DNA of 64,000 nucleotides from Aromatoleum tolulyticum (GTDB lineage Bacteria > Pseudomonadota > Gammaproteobacteria > Burkholderiales > Rhodocyclaceae). The stretch spans positions 62,001 through 126,000 of the forward strand of contig NZ_FTMD01000003.1 of assembly GCF_900156155.1 (NCBI RefSeq). The letters run 5' to 3'. Shown piece by piece: positions 56,424 to 64,000 of this stretch. The notes beneath the pieces were generated by a model that saw only the letters and a program-made list of their open reading frames with translations, ran no database searches and was not told the origin of the DNA. The translations under genes and the position numbers were made by a program. Position 1 is the first letter of the stretch, and every line of letters begins with the position of its first letter.

Positions 56424-57800
56424 TCAGCGCTCGCCGCGGCGGCGCATTTCGTCCTGCGTGAAGTTCGCGGCGGTGATCCGGCCGTCCTTGGCTGCGGTCA
56501 GATCCAGCACCTCGCCCTCGGCCGTCCAGTTGTCGACCACGTAGCGGCGCGCCACCAGGTCGTACATCTGGGTTTCATAGGCCATGCAAGCCCCCACGTC
56601 CGGCGCCGCCCACAGGCTGCCTTCCTGCACGCGCCACAGGTTGCCCTTGGCGTCGTACATATCCACCTGCAGCAGCGCCCACGAGTCCTCGTCGAAGTGG
56701 AACACCCGCTTCGCAAAGGAATGGCGCTTGTCCGCCTTCACCGTCGCCTCGACCACCCATACGCGATGCGGCTCGTAGCGCATCAGGTCGCGATTGACAT
56801 ACTCGGGCCCGAGCATGTCCTTGAACTTCTGCTTCTTGTTGATCAGCTTGTAGGAGTTGTACGGCACGTACATCTCCTTCTTGCCCACCAGCTTGTAGTC
56901 GTAGCGGTCCAACGCCCCGGTGAACATGTTGATCTGGTCGACGAAGTACAGGTTGTCGAAGCCCGCGATCGGGTTGTCGTAGGCGAAGGTCGGCGAGCGG
57001 CGCACGCGGCGCTGGCCGGGGAAGTAGATCCACGCGTCCTGCGGCTTGTCGATGTAGGCGTGGATCAGGTAGCCCTCGCCCGCGCGCGACGGCGGCGTCA
57101 GCACGTCGTACAGCAGCTTCGACTCCACGCCGCCCACGTCCGCCGGCCCGGTCACCTTCGGGTCGTTGAAGGGGTACATCTCGTACGCCCACTGCTTGTT
57201 CTCGACGTAGCTGCCGTCCTTCTCCGGCATCAGCGCCGAGATCTGCGCGCGGCGGCCGAGGCCCGTATAGCGCAGCTTGTAGTTCCACATCACCTCGGCA
57301 CCCGACTTCGGCACCGGGAACGGCACGCCCGCGCCGAACACCTGCTCGAGCTGCCAGCCGTCCGCGCCCAGCTTCGCGGCGGCCGCGTTCTTCTTCGTCT
57401 GCGCAGCGACGAAATCCGGCACCGGACAGCTGCGCCGGCTCGGATAGACGTCCATGCGGTAGCCCTTGTACGCCTTGATCAATGCGATCTGGCCGGCCGA
57501 CAGCTTGTCCGCGTACTTGTCGAGATTGGCCGCGTCGATCGAGAACAGCGGCTTGTCGTCCTTGAAGGGATCCAGGTGCCCCGGCTTCCAGCCCGCGGGC
57601 ACCTGCGTCATCCCGCCGCTCCACGCCGGAATCGCACCGTCCTTGTTCGCCGCCGCCTCCGCGCCGATCGGCGTCAGGTTCTTGCCCAGCGCCGCCGCCT
57701 CGGCCTCGGTCGCCGCCGCACGCGCGCCCCCGCTGCCCAGCACCGCCGCGAGCGTGATGCAGATAAGCGCGCGGCGAGGCGAGCTCGTCGTCTTCGTCAT
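56424..57800 (-). CDS. DUF1329 (LolB-like) periplasmic protein
   Basis: The protein has 458 residues with an N-terminal signal segment (ALICITLAAVLGSGGARA). The body has AWSGGMTQVPAGWKPG and the RRVRRSPTFAYDNP block typical of DUF1329. The fold is related to LolB/LppX lipid carriers, so it may ferry a lipid-like compound between membranes. It is the first gene of the minus-strand train, with an AGGAG ribosome site. Confidence 0.92.
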   Translation of the reverse strand: MTKTTSSPRRALICITLAAVLGSGGARAAATEAEAAALGKNLTPIGAEAAANKDGAIPAWSGGMTQVPAGWKPGHLDPFKDDKPLFSIDAANLDKYADKLSAGQIALIKAYKGYRMDVYPSRRSCPVPDFVAAQTKKNAAAAKLGADGWQLEQVFGAGVPFPVPKSGAEVMWNYKLRYTGLGRRAQISALMPEKDGSYVENKQWAYEMYPFNDPKVTGPADVGGVESKLLYDVLTPPSRAGEGYLIHAYIDKPQDAWIYFPGQRRVRRSPTFAYDNPIAGFDNLYFVDQINMFTGALDRYDYKLVGKKEMYVPYNSYKLINKKQKFKDMLGPEYVNRDLMRYEPHRVWVVEATVKADKRHSFAKRVFHFDEDSWALLQVDMYDAKGNLWRVQEGSLWAAPDVGACMAYETQMYDLVARRYVVDNWTAEGEVLDLTAAKDGRITAANFTQDEMRRRGER

Positions 57801-58101
57801 GTTGTCGTCTCCTCACTTGGTGTGATGTGCCGTTCGGTTCGGCATTTTTTTCCGGCTGTGCCCTGCCGCGTCCTCACGCGGCGGTACAACCGATGGAGGC
57901 GATTGTAGGAAGCAGCTTCTCCGAGCCGTTATCCGAAAATGGCAATCCGCGACGAAACACCCGGGGCTGGCCACGACGGCCCGCGCGACGCAGCTCGTTA
58001 GAAAGATTTCACTGTTCGGCGTGCGACTTTTGTATTAGTTTTGAAAAACAATCAAAGGCATAACTACAAACGGCCCTTTCCGGTCAGGAGACAATCGGAA
58101 A
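57801..58101. promoter_or_regulatory. Divergent control region of the amine operon and the AraC gene
   Basis: This 301-bp gap holds no gene. The 70 bp next to the AraC start are A/T-rich and contain TTTTGA and TCAAAG arms around AAAACAA (58037-58055), a possible protein site. I could not assign clear sigma-70 or sigma-54 boxes for the 18-kb minus-strand train. Confidence 0.5.
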
Positions 58102-59124
58102 ATGGATGCTCACACCCTCGCCGGGCGCGACAGCAATACGCGCGCCGCCGGCGACGACGCGTATTCCGTCGTCCATCTCGACACACGCGACGCAGACGAC
58201 CACGCAGCCTGCCTGCAACACTGGAATCAGCGCTACGACCAGCTTTCGGCCGGCACCTTCACGGGGCGGTTCGACGAATTCTGGTTCGACAACGTGCAGG
58301 TTTTCCGCGAGCGGACCAATCAGGTCGTGCACGAGATCGGCACGTCCTGGGAAGGCTCGCGCACGATCGGCGTGCCGGTCGAACTCGACGGCACCGGCTG
58401 GTACTGCGGCGAACCGTGCGAGCTCGACTCCATCATCACGCTCAAGGGCGGGGAAGACCTCGACTACCGCACCCCGCGCCTGCACGACATCGTCGCCGTC
58501 ACGACCGACGTCGCAGCCTTCACCGATTACGCCTTCCGCGTCGAACACCGGGACGTGGAAGCCGAAATCGGCAAGCGGCGGATCATTCCCGCGACGGCCG
58601 ACCAGGCCGCTACCTTGCGCAGCTTCCTCCTGACGGTCCTCGCCAGCCTCGAGGCGACCCCCGACCTCCTGCGCCACCCGCAGATGCGGAAGGGGCTCGA
58701 GCAGGCGATCTATGCCAGCATCGTCGCGGCCATCACGCCGCGCGACGACACCCCACGCCCTGCCACGCCCTGCCGCACGCGCCAGCTCATCGTCGACCGC
58801 GCCCGCGAGTACATGCGCGCGCACATCGACGCACCGATCACCGTCGCCGACCTATGCACCGAGCTGCGCGTCTCGCGCCGCACGCTGCAGTACAGCTTCC
58901 AGGATATCCTCAACCTCAACCCCGTCAGCTTCCTGCGGGCCCTGCGCCTCAACGGCGTACGCCGCGAACTGAAGTCCGCCGACCCGGCCAGCCACCAGAT
59001 CGCCGACATCGCCGCGCGCTGGGGCTTCTGGCACCTGTCGCACTTCGCGTCGGACTACCGCGCGATGTTCGGCGAACTGCCTTCCGACACCCTGCGCCAG
59101 GCCACGCCCCCCACCCACGCATGA
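58102..59124 (+). CDS. AraC-family transcriptional regulator, probable QhpR-type activator
   Basis: The protein has 340 residues. A sensor-like domain covers about 20-210, and a C-terminal double-HTH AraC domain about 235-335 (ADLCTELRVSRRTLQYSFQDI, then IAARWGFWHLSHFASDYRAMFGE). It belongs to the EutR/QhpR-like branch that responds to amines. It is divergent from the amine operon and likely activates it when amine is present, which is inference from position and family. Confidence 0.85.
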   Translation: MDAHTLAGRDSNTRAAGDDAYSVVHLDTRDADDHAACLQHWNQRYDQLSAGTFTGRFDEFWFDNVQVFRERTNQVVHEIGTSWEGSRTIGVPVELDGTGWYCGEPCELDSIITLKGGEDLDYRTPRLHDIVAVTTDVAAFTDYAFRVEHRDVEAEIGKRRIIPATADQAATLRSFLLTVLASLEATPDLLRHPQMRKGLEQAIYASIVAAITPRDDTPRPATPCRTRQLIVDRAREYMRAHIDAPITVADLCTELRVSRRTLQYSFQDILNLNPVSFLRALRLNGVRRELKSADPASHQIADIAARWGFWHLSHFASDYRAMFGELPSDTLRQATPPTHA

Positions 59125-59139
59125 ACGGGTAAAACGCCC

Positions 59140-61155
59140 TCAGGCCACCTTGAAACGGCTCACGTCGGCAAGCAGGCTCCCCGCCAGGCTCTCCAGCCGA
59201 TCCGCCGTGCGGTGGCTATCGACCGCAATCGCGCTGTTCTCCTCGGCCATGCGCGCGATCGTCTCGACGTTGCGCGCAATCTCGGTCGAAGCGACGCTCT
59301 GCTCGCGCAAGGCGTCGGAAATCTCGGCCACCGTCTCCACGACCCGCCCCGCTTCGTCGCGGATGCTCGACATCGCCGTCCCTGCCTGCTGGGCGCGTGC
59401 GACGCCCGCATTCACCTGCGTCACGCCGCCCTGCATGCTCTCCACCGCGTCGCGCGCATCGCGCTGAATCGCCCCGACCATCTGCGCGATCTCCTGCGTC
59501 GACTGCGTCGTGCGCTCGGCCAGCTTGCGCACCTCGTCCGCCACCACCGCGAAGCCGCGCCCCTGCTCGCCCGCGCGCGCCGCCTCGATCGCTGCATTCA
59601 GCGCCAGCAGGTTGGTCTGGTCGGCGATCTCCTTGATCACATTCACGATCGCCGAAATCCGCTCCGAACTGCGGTCCAGCTCGGCAATGGTATCGGCTGA
59701 CCCGGACACCGCCCGCGCGATCTCCCCGATATCGGCAACCACCGACTCGACGATCTCGCCCCCTTCGCCCGACAGCTTGCCCGAGCGCTGGGCGAGCGCG
59801 TTGGCATTGCTCGCGTTGCCGGCGATATGGTCGATGCCCACCGTCATCTCTTCCACCGCCGCCGCCATGCTCGACGCCGCCTCGCTCTGCCGCTGCGAAG
59901 CCGTGTCGATCTGGCGTGCCGACTCCACCATGCCGCGCGCCGTCTCCGCGACCTGGCCCGAATTGCTCTGGATGCTCGTGATCAGGCGGCACATCGTCGA
60001 CGCCATGTCGTTGAAGCTGTCGGCGATCATGTGCAGCTCGTCGCGTGCCTGCAACCTGATCGCCGTCGTCAGATCACCGGCCGCCAGCCGGTGGCTGCCT
60101 TCGGCGAGCCGCTTCACGCTGCCCATGATCGACAGATACACCCCGATGGACAGGTAGGCGATCGCCACCGCGACGACCACCAGCACCGCGACGTTGAAAT
60201 GCAGCACCCGCTGCGCCTCGGCGATGCGCTGGCGCAACAGCTCGTCCAGCGTCGGCAGCAGGATTTCGTTCATCTGCCGGTAGCCCACCGTGATCGCCTC
60301 GGTCGTCATCCCGAAGTACGCGGACGACGACGTGCTCTGCAGATCACCCGCGAGGATCTGGCGCACCACTCCGCCCACCGTCGCCAACTTGCCGTTCATT
60401 TCCGCGAGAGACGACTCCAGCCGCTGTCCGAGGTCCGGCCGCTGTGCGACGATCTTGCGGATGTTGGTCTCGAGATCGCTCACCGCCTCGGTCACGTCAC
60501 CTGCGAGCACGCTCACCCCGAGCTTGCCCGCATCGTCGATCGTGCCGCGCGCGAGCGCCGCCGACCCCTTGGCCCGCAACTGGCCCGTGCGCTCCAGCAG
60601 GTAGGGCATGCGGATCACCGCCGTCGACATCAGGTAGTAGCTGTCCTGCTGCGGATCGAAGGTCAGGCCGTACTCGTCGGCGACCGCGATCTGGAAATCC
60701 AGCAGATTGTCGATCAGCCGCGTATGCGTCTGGAAATTCTCGGGCTGGCTCAGCTTGAGGCCCTCCTGCTTCAGCGCACTCCAGCGCGAGCGGATATCGC
60801 TCCACCCGCTGTTGCGCACGGATTGCGGCAGCGCCGCCTCCAGCGTCTCGAGCGCACGATCGACCTCGACGGCCTTGTCTGCGCGCGCCGCCTTCGCACT
60901 CTCCAGCCCCCCGAGCATCGCCGCCGACAGCCCGCGGTGCTGCTGCATCAGCTCGACCGCCCGGGAGATCGGCCGCGAAAGGTCCGAAGCCACGAGTTCG
61001 CGTTCCGTCCGCTCGATCGTCGAGTTCAACTCGCGCGCGAGCGTCAGCATCAGGCTGGCAAAGGCCACCAGGATGATCAGGCCCAGCAGGCCGAACTTCA
61101 CCGGGTAACTGCAACGATTCATCAGACCCACTGCGGGTGCAAAAATCAGTTTCAC
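59140..61155 (-). CDS. Methyl-accepting chemotaxis protein with NIT-like sensor
   Basis: From GTG 61155 the product has 671 residues. TM1 is near 20-45. The periplasmic helical domain to about 330 contains [14 protein letters not shown], typical of NIT-like sensors. TM2 lies near 320-345, then HAMP and a signalling domain with hairpin tip [20 protein letters not shown]. An AGAGG 5 nt upstream supports 61155 over an ATG at 61239. It converges with the AraC gene and may sense amines or products (inference). Confidence 0.93.
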   Translation of the reverse strand: MKLIFAPAVGLMNRCSYPVKFGLLGLIILVAFASLMLTLARELNSTIERTERELVASDLSRPISRAVELMQQHRGLSAAMLGGLESAKAARADKAVEVDRALETLEAALPQSVRNSGWSDIRSRWSALKQEGLKLSQPENFQTHTRLIDNLLDFQIAVADEYGLTFDPQQDSYYLMSTAVIRMPYLLERTGQLRAKGSAALARGTIDDAGKLGVSVLAGDVTEAVSDLETNIRKIVAQRPDLGQRLESSLAEMNGKLATVGGVVRQILAGDLQSTSSSAYFGMTTEAITVGYRQMNEILLPTLDELLRQRIAEAQRVLHFNVAVLVVVAVAIAYLSIGVYLSIMGSVKRLAEGSHRLAAGDLTTAIRLQARDELHMIADSFNDMASTMCRLITSIQSNSGQVAETARGMVESARQIDTASQRQSEAASSMAAAVEEMTVGIDHIAGNASNANALAQRSGKLSGEGGEIVESVVADIGEIARAVSGSADTIAELDRSSERISAIVNVIKEIADQTNLLALNAAIEAARAGEQGRGFAVVADEVRKLAERTTQSTQEIAQMVGAIQRDARDAVESMQGGVTQVNAGVARAQQAGTAMSSIRDEAGRVVETVAEISDALREQSVASTEIARNVETIARMAEENSAIAVDSHRTADRLESLAGSLLADVSRFKVA

Positions 61156-61432
61156 GATCCTCTCCACGAACACGCCCGCACACCTTTCGCACCGCCACCG
61201 GACATCCGTTGCGCATCCTTCGGGCATCGGGATATGCAATTCTTGTCAGCGTATTGGGATTTGCCTGAAAAATACGTGATCCGCATCAAGAACACATGAG
61301 CACGCCATGCATTCGTCACGCGCCGGGGCCTTCTCGTGCTCCAACGCCCCCTTCCGGCCCCGGCACAAGCTTTGCCAAACCCGTCGCACGCTGCACAATT
61401 GCGCCCTTTTTTGCCGAATGGAGACACCCAAG

Positions 61433-61846
61433 ATGAAGACCCGCCAGGTCCTGACCCTCGACGACGCGCGCAAGGTCGCCACAGCGGCCGAAGCCGAAGC
61501 CCTGCGCAACGGCTGGGCGGTCACGATCGCAATCTGCGACGAAGGAGGCCACCTGCTGTGGTTGCAGCGCCTGGACAACGCGCCGCCGTCGAGCGCCTAT
61601 GTCGCCCCCGAAAAGGCCCGCACCTGCGTGATGATGCGCAAGCCCAGCAAGGCCATTGAAGACATGGTCAACAACGGCCGCTACGCCGGTCTCGGCCTGC
61701 CTGTCACGCCGCTCGAAGGCGGCGAGATGATCGTCGTCGGCGGCGAGGTGATCGGCGCGGTCGGCGTCTCCGGCGTCAAGTCCTCCGACGACGCACTGAT
61801 CGCGCGTGCGGGCATCGCGGCGATCGGAGCCTCGTACAGCCTCTGA
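61433..61846 (+). CDS. GlcG/HbpS-family heme-binding-like protein
   Basis: From ATG 61433 the product has 137 residues. It matches the family at LTLDDARKVATAAEAEA, VTIAICDEGGHLLWLQRLD and GGEMIVVGGEVIGAVGVSG. Family members bind heme or glycolate-related ligands, often encoded near oxidases. There is no signal peptide, so it is cytoplasmic. The context gives no clear partner. Confidence 0.92.
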   Translation: MKTRQVLTLDDARKVATAAEAEALRNGWAVTIAICDEGGHLLWLQRLDNAPPSSAYVAPEKARTCVMMRKPSKAIEDMVNNGRYAGLGLPVTPLEGGEMIVVGGEVIGAVGVSGVKSSDDALIARAGIAAIGASYSL

Positions 61847-61983
61847 TTGCCGCACCGGCGGTGGCACGGAACGCGGGGGGGCAAAATCAACTATTGCTCC
61901 CCCCGCGGCAAGCGCCCAAAATCCCGTCGGTATCATGCCGGCCGCACAGCAGCCTCCGGCACTGCAGTCAGGACGAGCACATC

Positions 61984-63255
61984 ATGCTATTCAATTCGGT
62001 CAACCAGCACTGCCTCGAACGCATCGTCGAACTCGCGGAAACGCGGACGGTAGAAGCTGCGGAAGACATTTACGACGAACGCGGGATGAAGCTCTGGGCA
62101 AAGGGCAAGCCCGTTTCCGCCGACCTGCAGGAAAAACTGCTGCGCCGCAAACTCGCGAAACCGCTCGAAACGACCCTCGCCGTCGAGGGGGCCGTCGCAT
62201 TCGGCGACATCGCCAGTGCGTGCATGGCGCACATCGAACAGAATCCGCTGCTCGCCCGCATCGCCACCCGCGACGCGATCGGGCTCATCAACGGCATGCG
62301 CAACGTGCCGCTGCCCCAACCGCTGCGCCTTCTGCTCACCACGGCGCATGCCAAAGGCAGCAGCAGCTTCAAGCACGCACAGACCACCGTGATCATCTGC
62401 GCCGGAATCGCCGCGCGCCTGAATGCGACCGATCACGATGCCCAGCTCCTGCTGATGGCCGCCCTCGTGCACGACCTCGGCGAGATGTACATCAACCCCG
62501 ACTACCTGCGCGACAGCTACCAGCTCGAACCGGCAGAGTGGAAGCACGTGGCAAGCCACCCGCGCGTGGGCCAGCTCCTCATCGCCGAACTCACGACGCT
62601 GCCGGCCGCGGTCGGCCAGTGCGTCGCGCACCATCACGAACGCCTCGACGGCAGCGGCTACCCGAACCAGGTAGACCGCAGCGGGCACAGCCGGCTCGGC
62701 TCGTGGCTCGCGGTCGCCGATTCCGTCGGTGCCATCCTGTCGCGCGGCGATGACGGAGCCGCCCTGCGCGCCTCGCTGGCGCTGCGCATCGTTCCCGAAG
62801 AATTCGACCACGATGCGGTCGCGGTCATCACGCAAGCGTTGCGCAACGGCGACGACGTATTCGGGACAACACCGGCGGGAGACTTCAACGCGCGCGTCCA
62901 GGCAAGCTGCAAGCGCATGAACGCCGCCATGGCCGAAGCCGAAGCGCTGGTTGCACGGGGTCCGACGCCCTTCGTGCGGCATACGGCCACCAACGCACTC
63001 GCCCTGCTCCACAACCTGCTCAAGTCGCTGCGCTCGACCGGGGTCATGGAGGCCGATTCCCTCGGTGCCGCGAACCTCGACGGCGAACTCGTCGCCGAAA
63101 TCAATCTCGTGATCCGCGAAATCGAATGGCGCATGCGCAACCTCGCGCGTAACCTGCACCTTCGCGCCGAAGCGCAGACGGAAGGAAGTCCGCTCGAACG
63201 AATCGCCCCGCTGATCCGCGCACTCGACGGCAGCGGCATTCCCACGACCGCGTGA
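61984..63255 (+). CDS. HD-GYP-type phosphodiesterase-like signalling protein
   Basis: From ATG 61984 the product has 423 residues. The HD pair is H163-D164 in ALVHDLGEMYI, and HHERLDGSGYP at 217-227 is the HD-GYP signature, so c-di-GMP hydrolysis is plausible. The N-terminal 100 residues are not recognised and the C-terminal 130 are helical. The next gene is an HDOD protein on the same strand. Confidence 0.88.
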   Translation: MLFNSVNQHCLERIVELAETRTVEAAEDIYDERGMKLWAKGKPVSADLQEKLLRRKLAKPLETTLAVEGAVAFGDIASACMAHIEQNPLLARIATRDAIGLINGMRNVPLPQPLRLLLTTAHAKGSSSFKHAQTTVIICAGIAARLNATDHDAQLLLMAALVHDLGEMYINPDYLRDSYQLEPAEWKHVASHPRVGQLLIAELTTLPAAVGQCVAHHHERLDGSGYPNQVDRSGHSRLGSWLAVADSVGAILSRGDDGAALRASLALRIVPEEFDHDAVAVITQALRNGDDVFGTTPAGDFNARVQASCKRMNAAMAEAEALVARGPTPFVRHTATNALALLHNLLKSLRSTGVMEADSLGAANLDGELVAEINLVIREIEWRMRNLARNLHLRAEAQTEGSPLERIAPLIRALDGSGIPTTA

Positions 63256-63341
63256 CCGCAGTCCGGACGCCATTGCAACGAGCTCCCGACCGAAGTCCAG
63301 GCGGGGTAAACTTTCACGATCGACAATCACACGGGATCGCG

Positions 63342-64000
63342 ATGAAGGATTTCGACTCTCAGGCACGAGCATTCGGCGAGCAGATCGAGGCCGAAATTGC
63401 CGAAGGCCATCTCAGCTTCCCGACCTCCCTCGACGTCTCGTTGCGCATCAAGCGGCTCGCCGACAGCCCGGCGTCCTCGCTCGAAGAGATCGCCGCGGCG
63501 GTCAAGACCGAGCCCGTTCTCAGCGCCAAGACCGTGCGCATGGCGAACGCCGTCGCACTCAACCCCCATGCCACCCCCATCACCAACGTCGCGGATGCCG
63601 TGCGTCGCATCGGTCTCTCGTCGCTGCGCTGCCTGGCCTTTTCGGTCGCGGCCGAACAACTCGCACAGGATCACCGCTCGCCCAAAATGCGCGCCATCGC
63701 CTCCGGGCTGTGGATGCACTCGGTCGATGTCGCGGCCTGGTCCTACGCCCTCGCTCGCGATCTGCGCGTCGTGAATCCCGACACCGCGATGTTCGCAGGC
63801 ATGATGGCCGACATCGGGCAGTTTCTGCTGCTCGCCCGCTCGGCCGACTATCCCGCCCTCGAGGACGACCTGCCACGTTTCGCCGAGTTCGTGACCACCT
63901 GGAGCGAACCCGTCAGCGAGTCTGTGCTCGAAGTGTTCGAACTGCCCGAATCGATCCTGGACGCGTTCGAGTGCAGCAATCCCTACGGCGGCGCCTGGCC
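63342..64000 (+). CDS. HDOD-domain signalling protein, 3' truncated by the window edge
   Basis: ATG 63342 opens a frame that runs to the window end (219 complete codons). The HDOD core is seen as LPTSLDVSLRIKRLAD-like start (FPTSLDVSLRIKRL), VKTEPVLSAKTVRMAN, NVADAVRRIGLSSLRCLAF and the HDOD helix block GMMADIGQFLLLA. These domains lack clear catalytic activity and act in signalling. It starts 86 bp after the HD-GYP gene. Confidence 0.9.
   Translation, partial: MKDFDSQARAFGEQIEAEIAEGHLSFPTSLDVSLRIKRLADSPASSLEEIAAAVKTEPVLSAKTVRMANAVALNPHATPITNVADAVRRIGLSSLRCLAFSVAAEQLAQDHRSPKMRAIASGLWMHSVDVAAWSYALARDLRVVNPDTAMFAGMMADIGQFLLLARSADYPALEDDLPRFAEFVTTWSEPVSESVLEVFELPESILDAFECSNPYGGAW

Noticed and set aside
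39941-58101. Search for a QhpG-type FAD monooxygenase in the amine locus
   Set aside because: No gene here has an N-terminal GxGxxG flavin-binding motif with monooxygenase features; every frame of fitting length is assigned to another family.

Overview
The window is high-GC chromosomal DNA of a free-living betaproteobacterium, most likely Rhodocyclales (Azoarcus, Aromatoleum or Thauera type). This rests on the mix of genes and protein character (AcnA/AcnB pair, beta-type YecA, TrmB-like and CobD-like proteins, DUF1302/DUF1329 proteins, a quinohemoprotein amine dehydrogenase locus); no rRNA is present to settle it. I saw no tRNA, rRNA, CRISPR array, insertion sequence or phage gene.

Layout. 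1-7.7 kb: end of a CaiB-type CoA-transferase, an MFS carrier, a minus-strand NHEJ operon (ligD, ku and a MerR-TPR protein) and a DUF72 gene. 7.7-13.4 kb: divergent acnB and acnA with a palindromic operator candidate between them. 13.4-35 kb: mostly housekeeping genes, including a two-RCK potassium channel with a DUF6394-like partner, Ap4A phosphorylase, a dusC-trmB-yecA-ykgJ-ykgJ operon, rpmE, orn, an M48 protease, rsgA, a thiolase, trxC, dtd, a NYN-domain protein and an orphan FliD-like protein. 36.2-39.9 kb: five near-identical copies of a roughly 70-nt gene for a CU-rich small RNA, each with its own promoter and terminator, two on one side and three on the other side of a divergent lysR/aspA pair. 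39.9-57.8 kb: a long minus-strand gene train. It starts with DUF1329, DUF1302, RND, YCF48, TerB and aldehyde dehydrogenase genes, continues with qhpA-qhpD-qhpC-qhpB (quinohemoprotein amine dehydrogenase) and ends with qhpF-qhpE and two U32-family genes. An AraC-family regulator is divergent from it, followed by a chemoreceptor on the opposite strand. 61.4-64 kb: a GlcG/HbpS-like protein, an HD-GYP-like protein and a truncated HDOD protein.

How the genes work together. The qhp locus would oxidise primary amines in the periplasm (QhpA-B-C), with aldehyde dehydrogenase taking the aldehyde product. QhpD makes the thioether cross-links in QhpC, QhpE removes its leader and QhpF exports it. The usual flavin monooxygenase QhpG, which uses O2 to hydroxylate the tryptophan that becomes the CTQ cofactor, is not in the window. 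Its place is taken by two U32 proteins with the cysteine layouts of UbiU and UbiV, which are O2-independent hydroxylases. They are translationally coupled to qhpE. This suggests an oxygen-independent route to the CTQ quinone and is the most interesting candidate for a new system here.

The second highlight is the five-copy sRNA family. Each RNA exposes two anti-Shine-Dalgarno (UCCUCC) segments. All five copies have 17-bp promoter spacing, and three of them share a further upstream box at one fixed distance. A palindrome with the form GTCTT-N-TATAAGAC occurs both at the acnB/acnA promoter and between aspA and the third sRNA, so one regulator may link TCA-cycle genes and the sRNA region.
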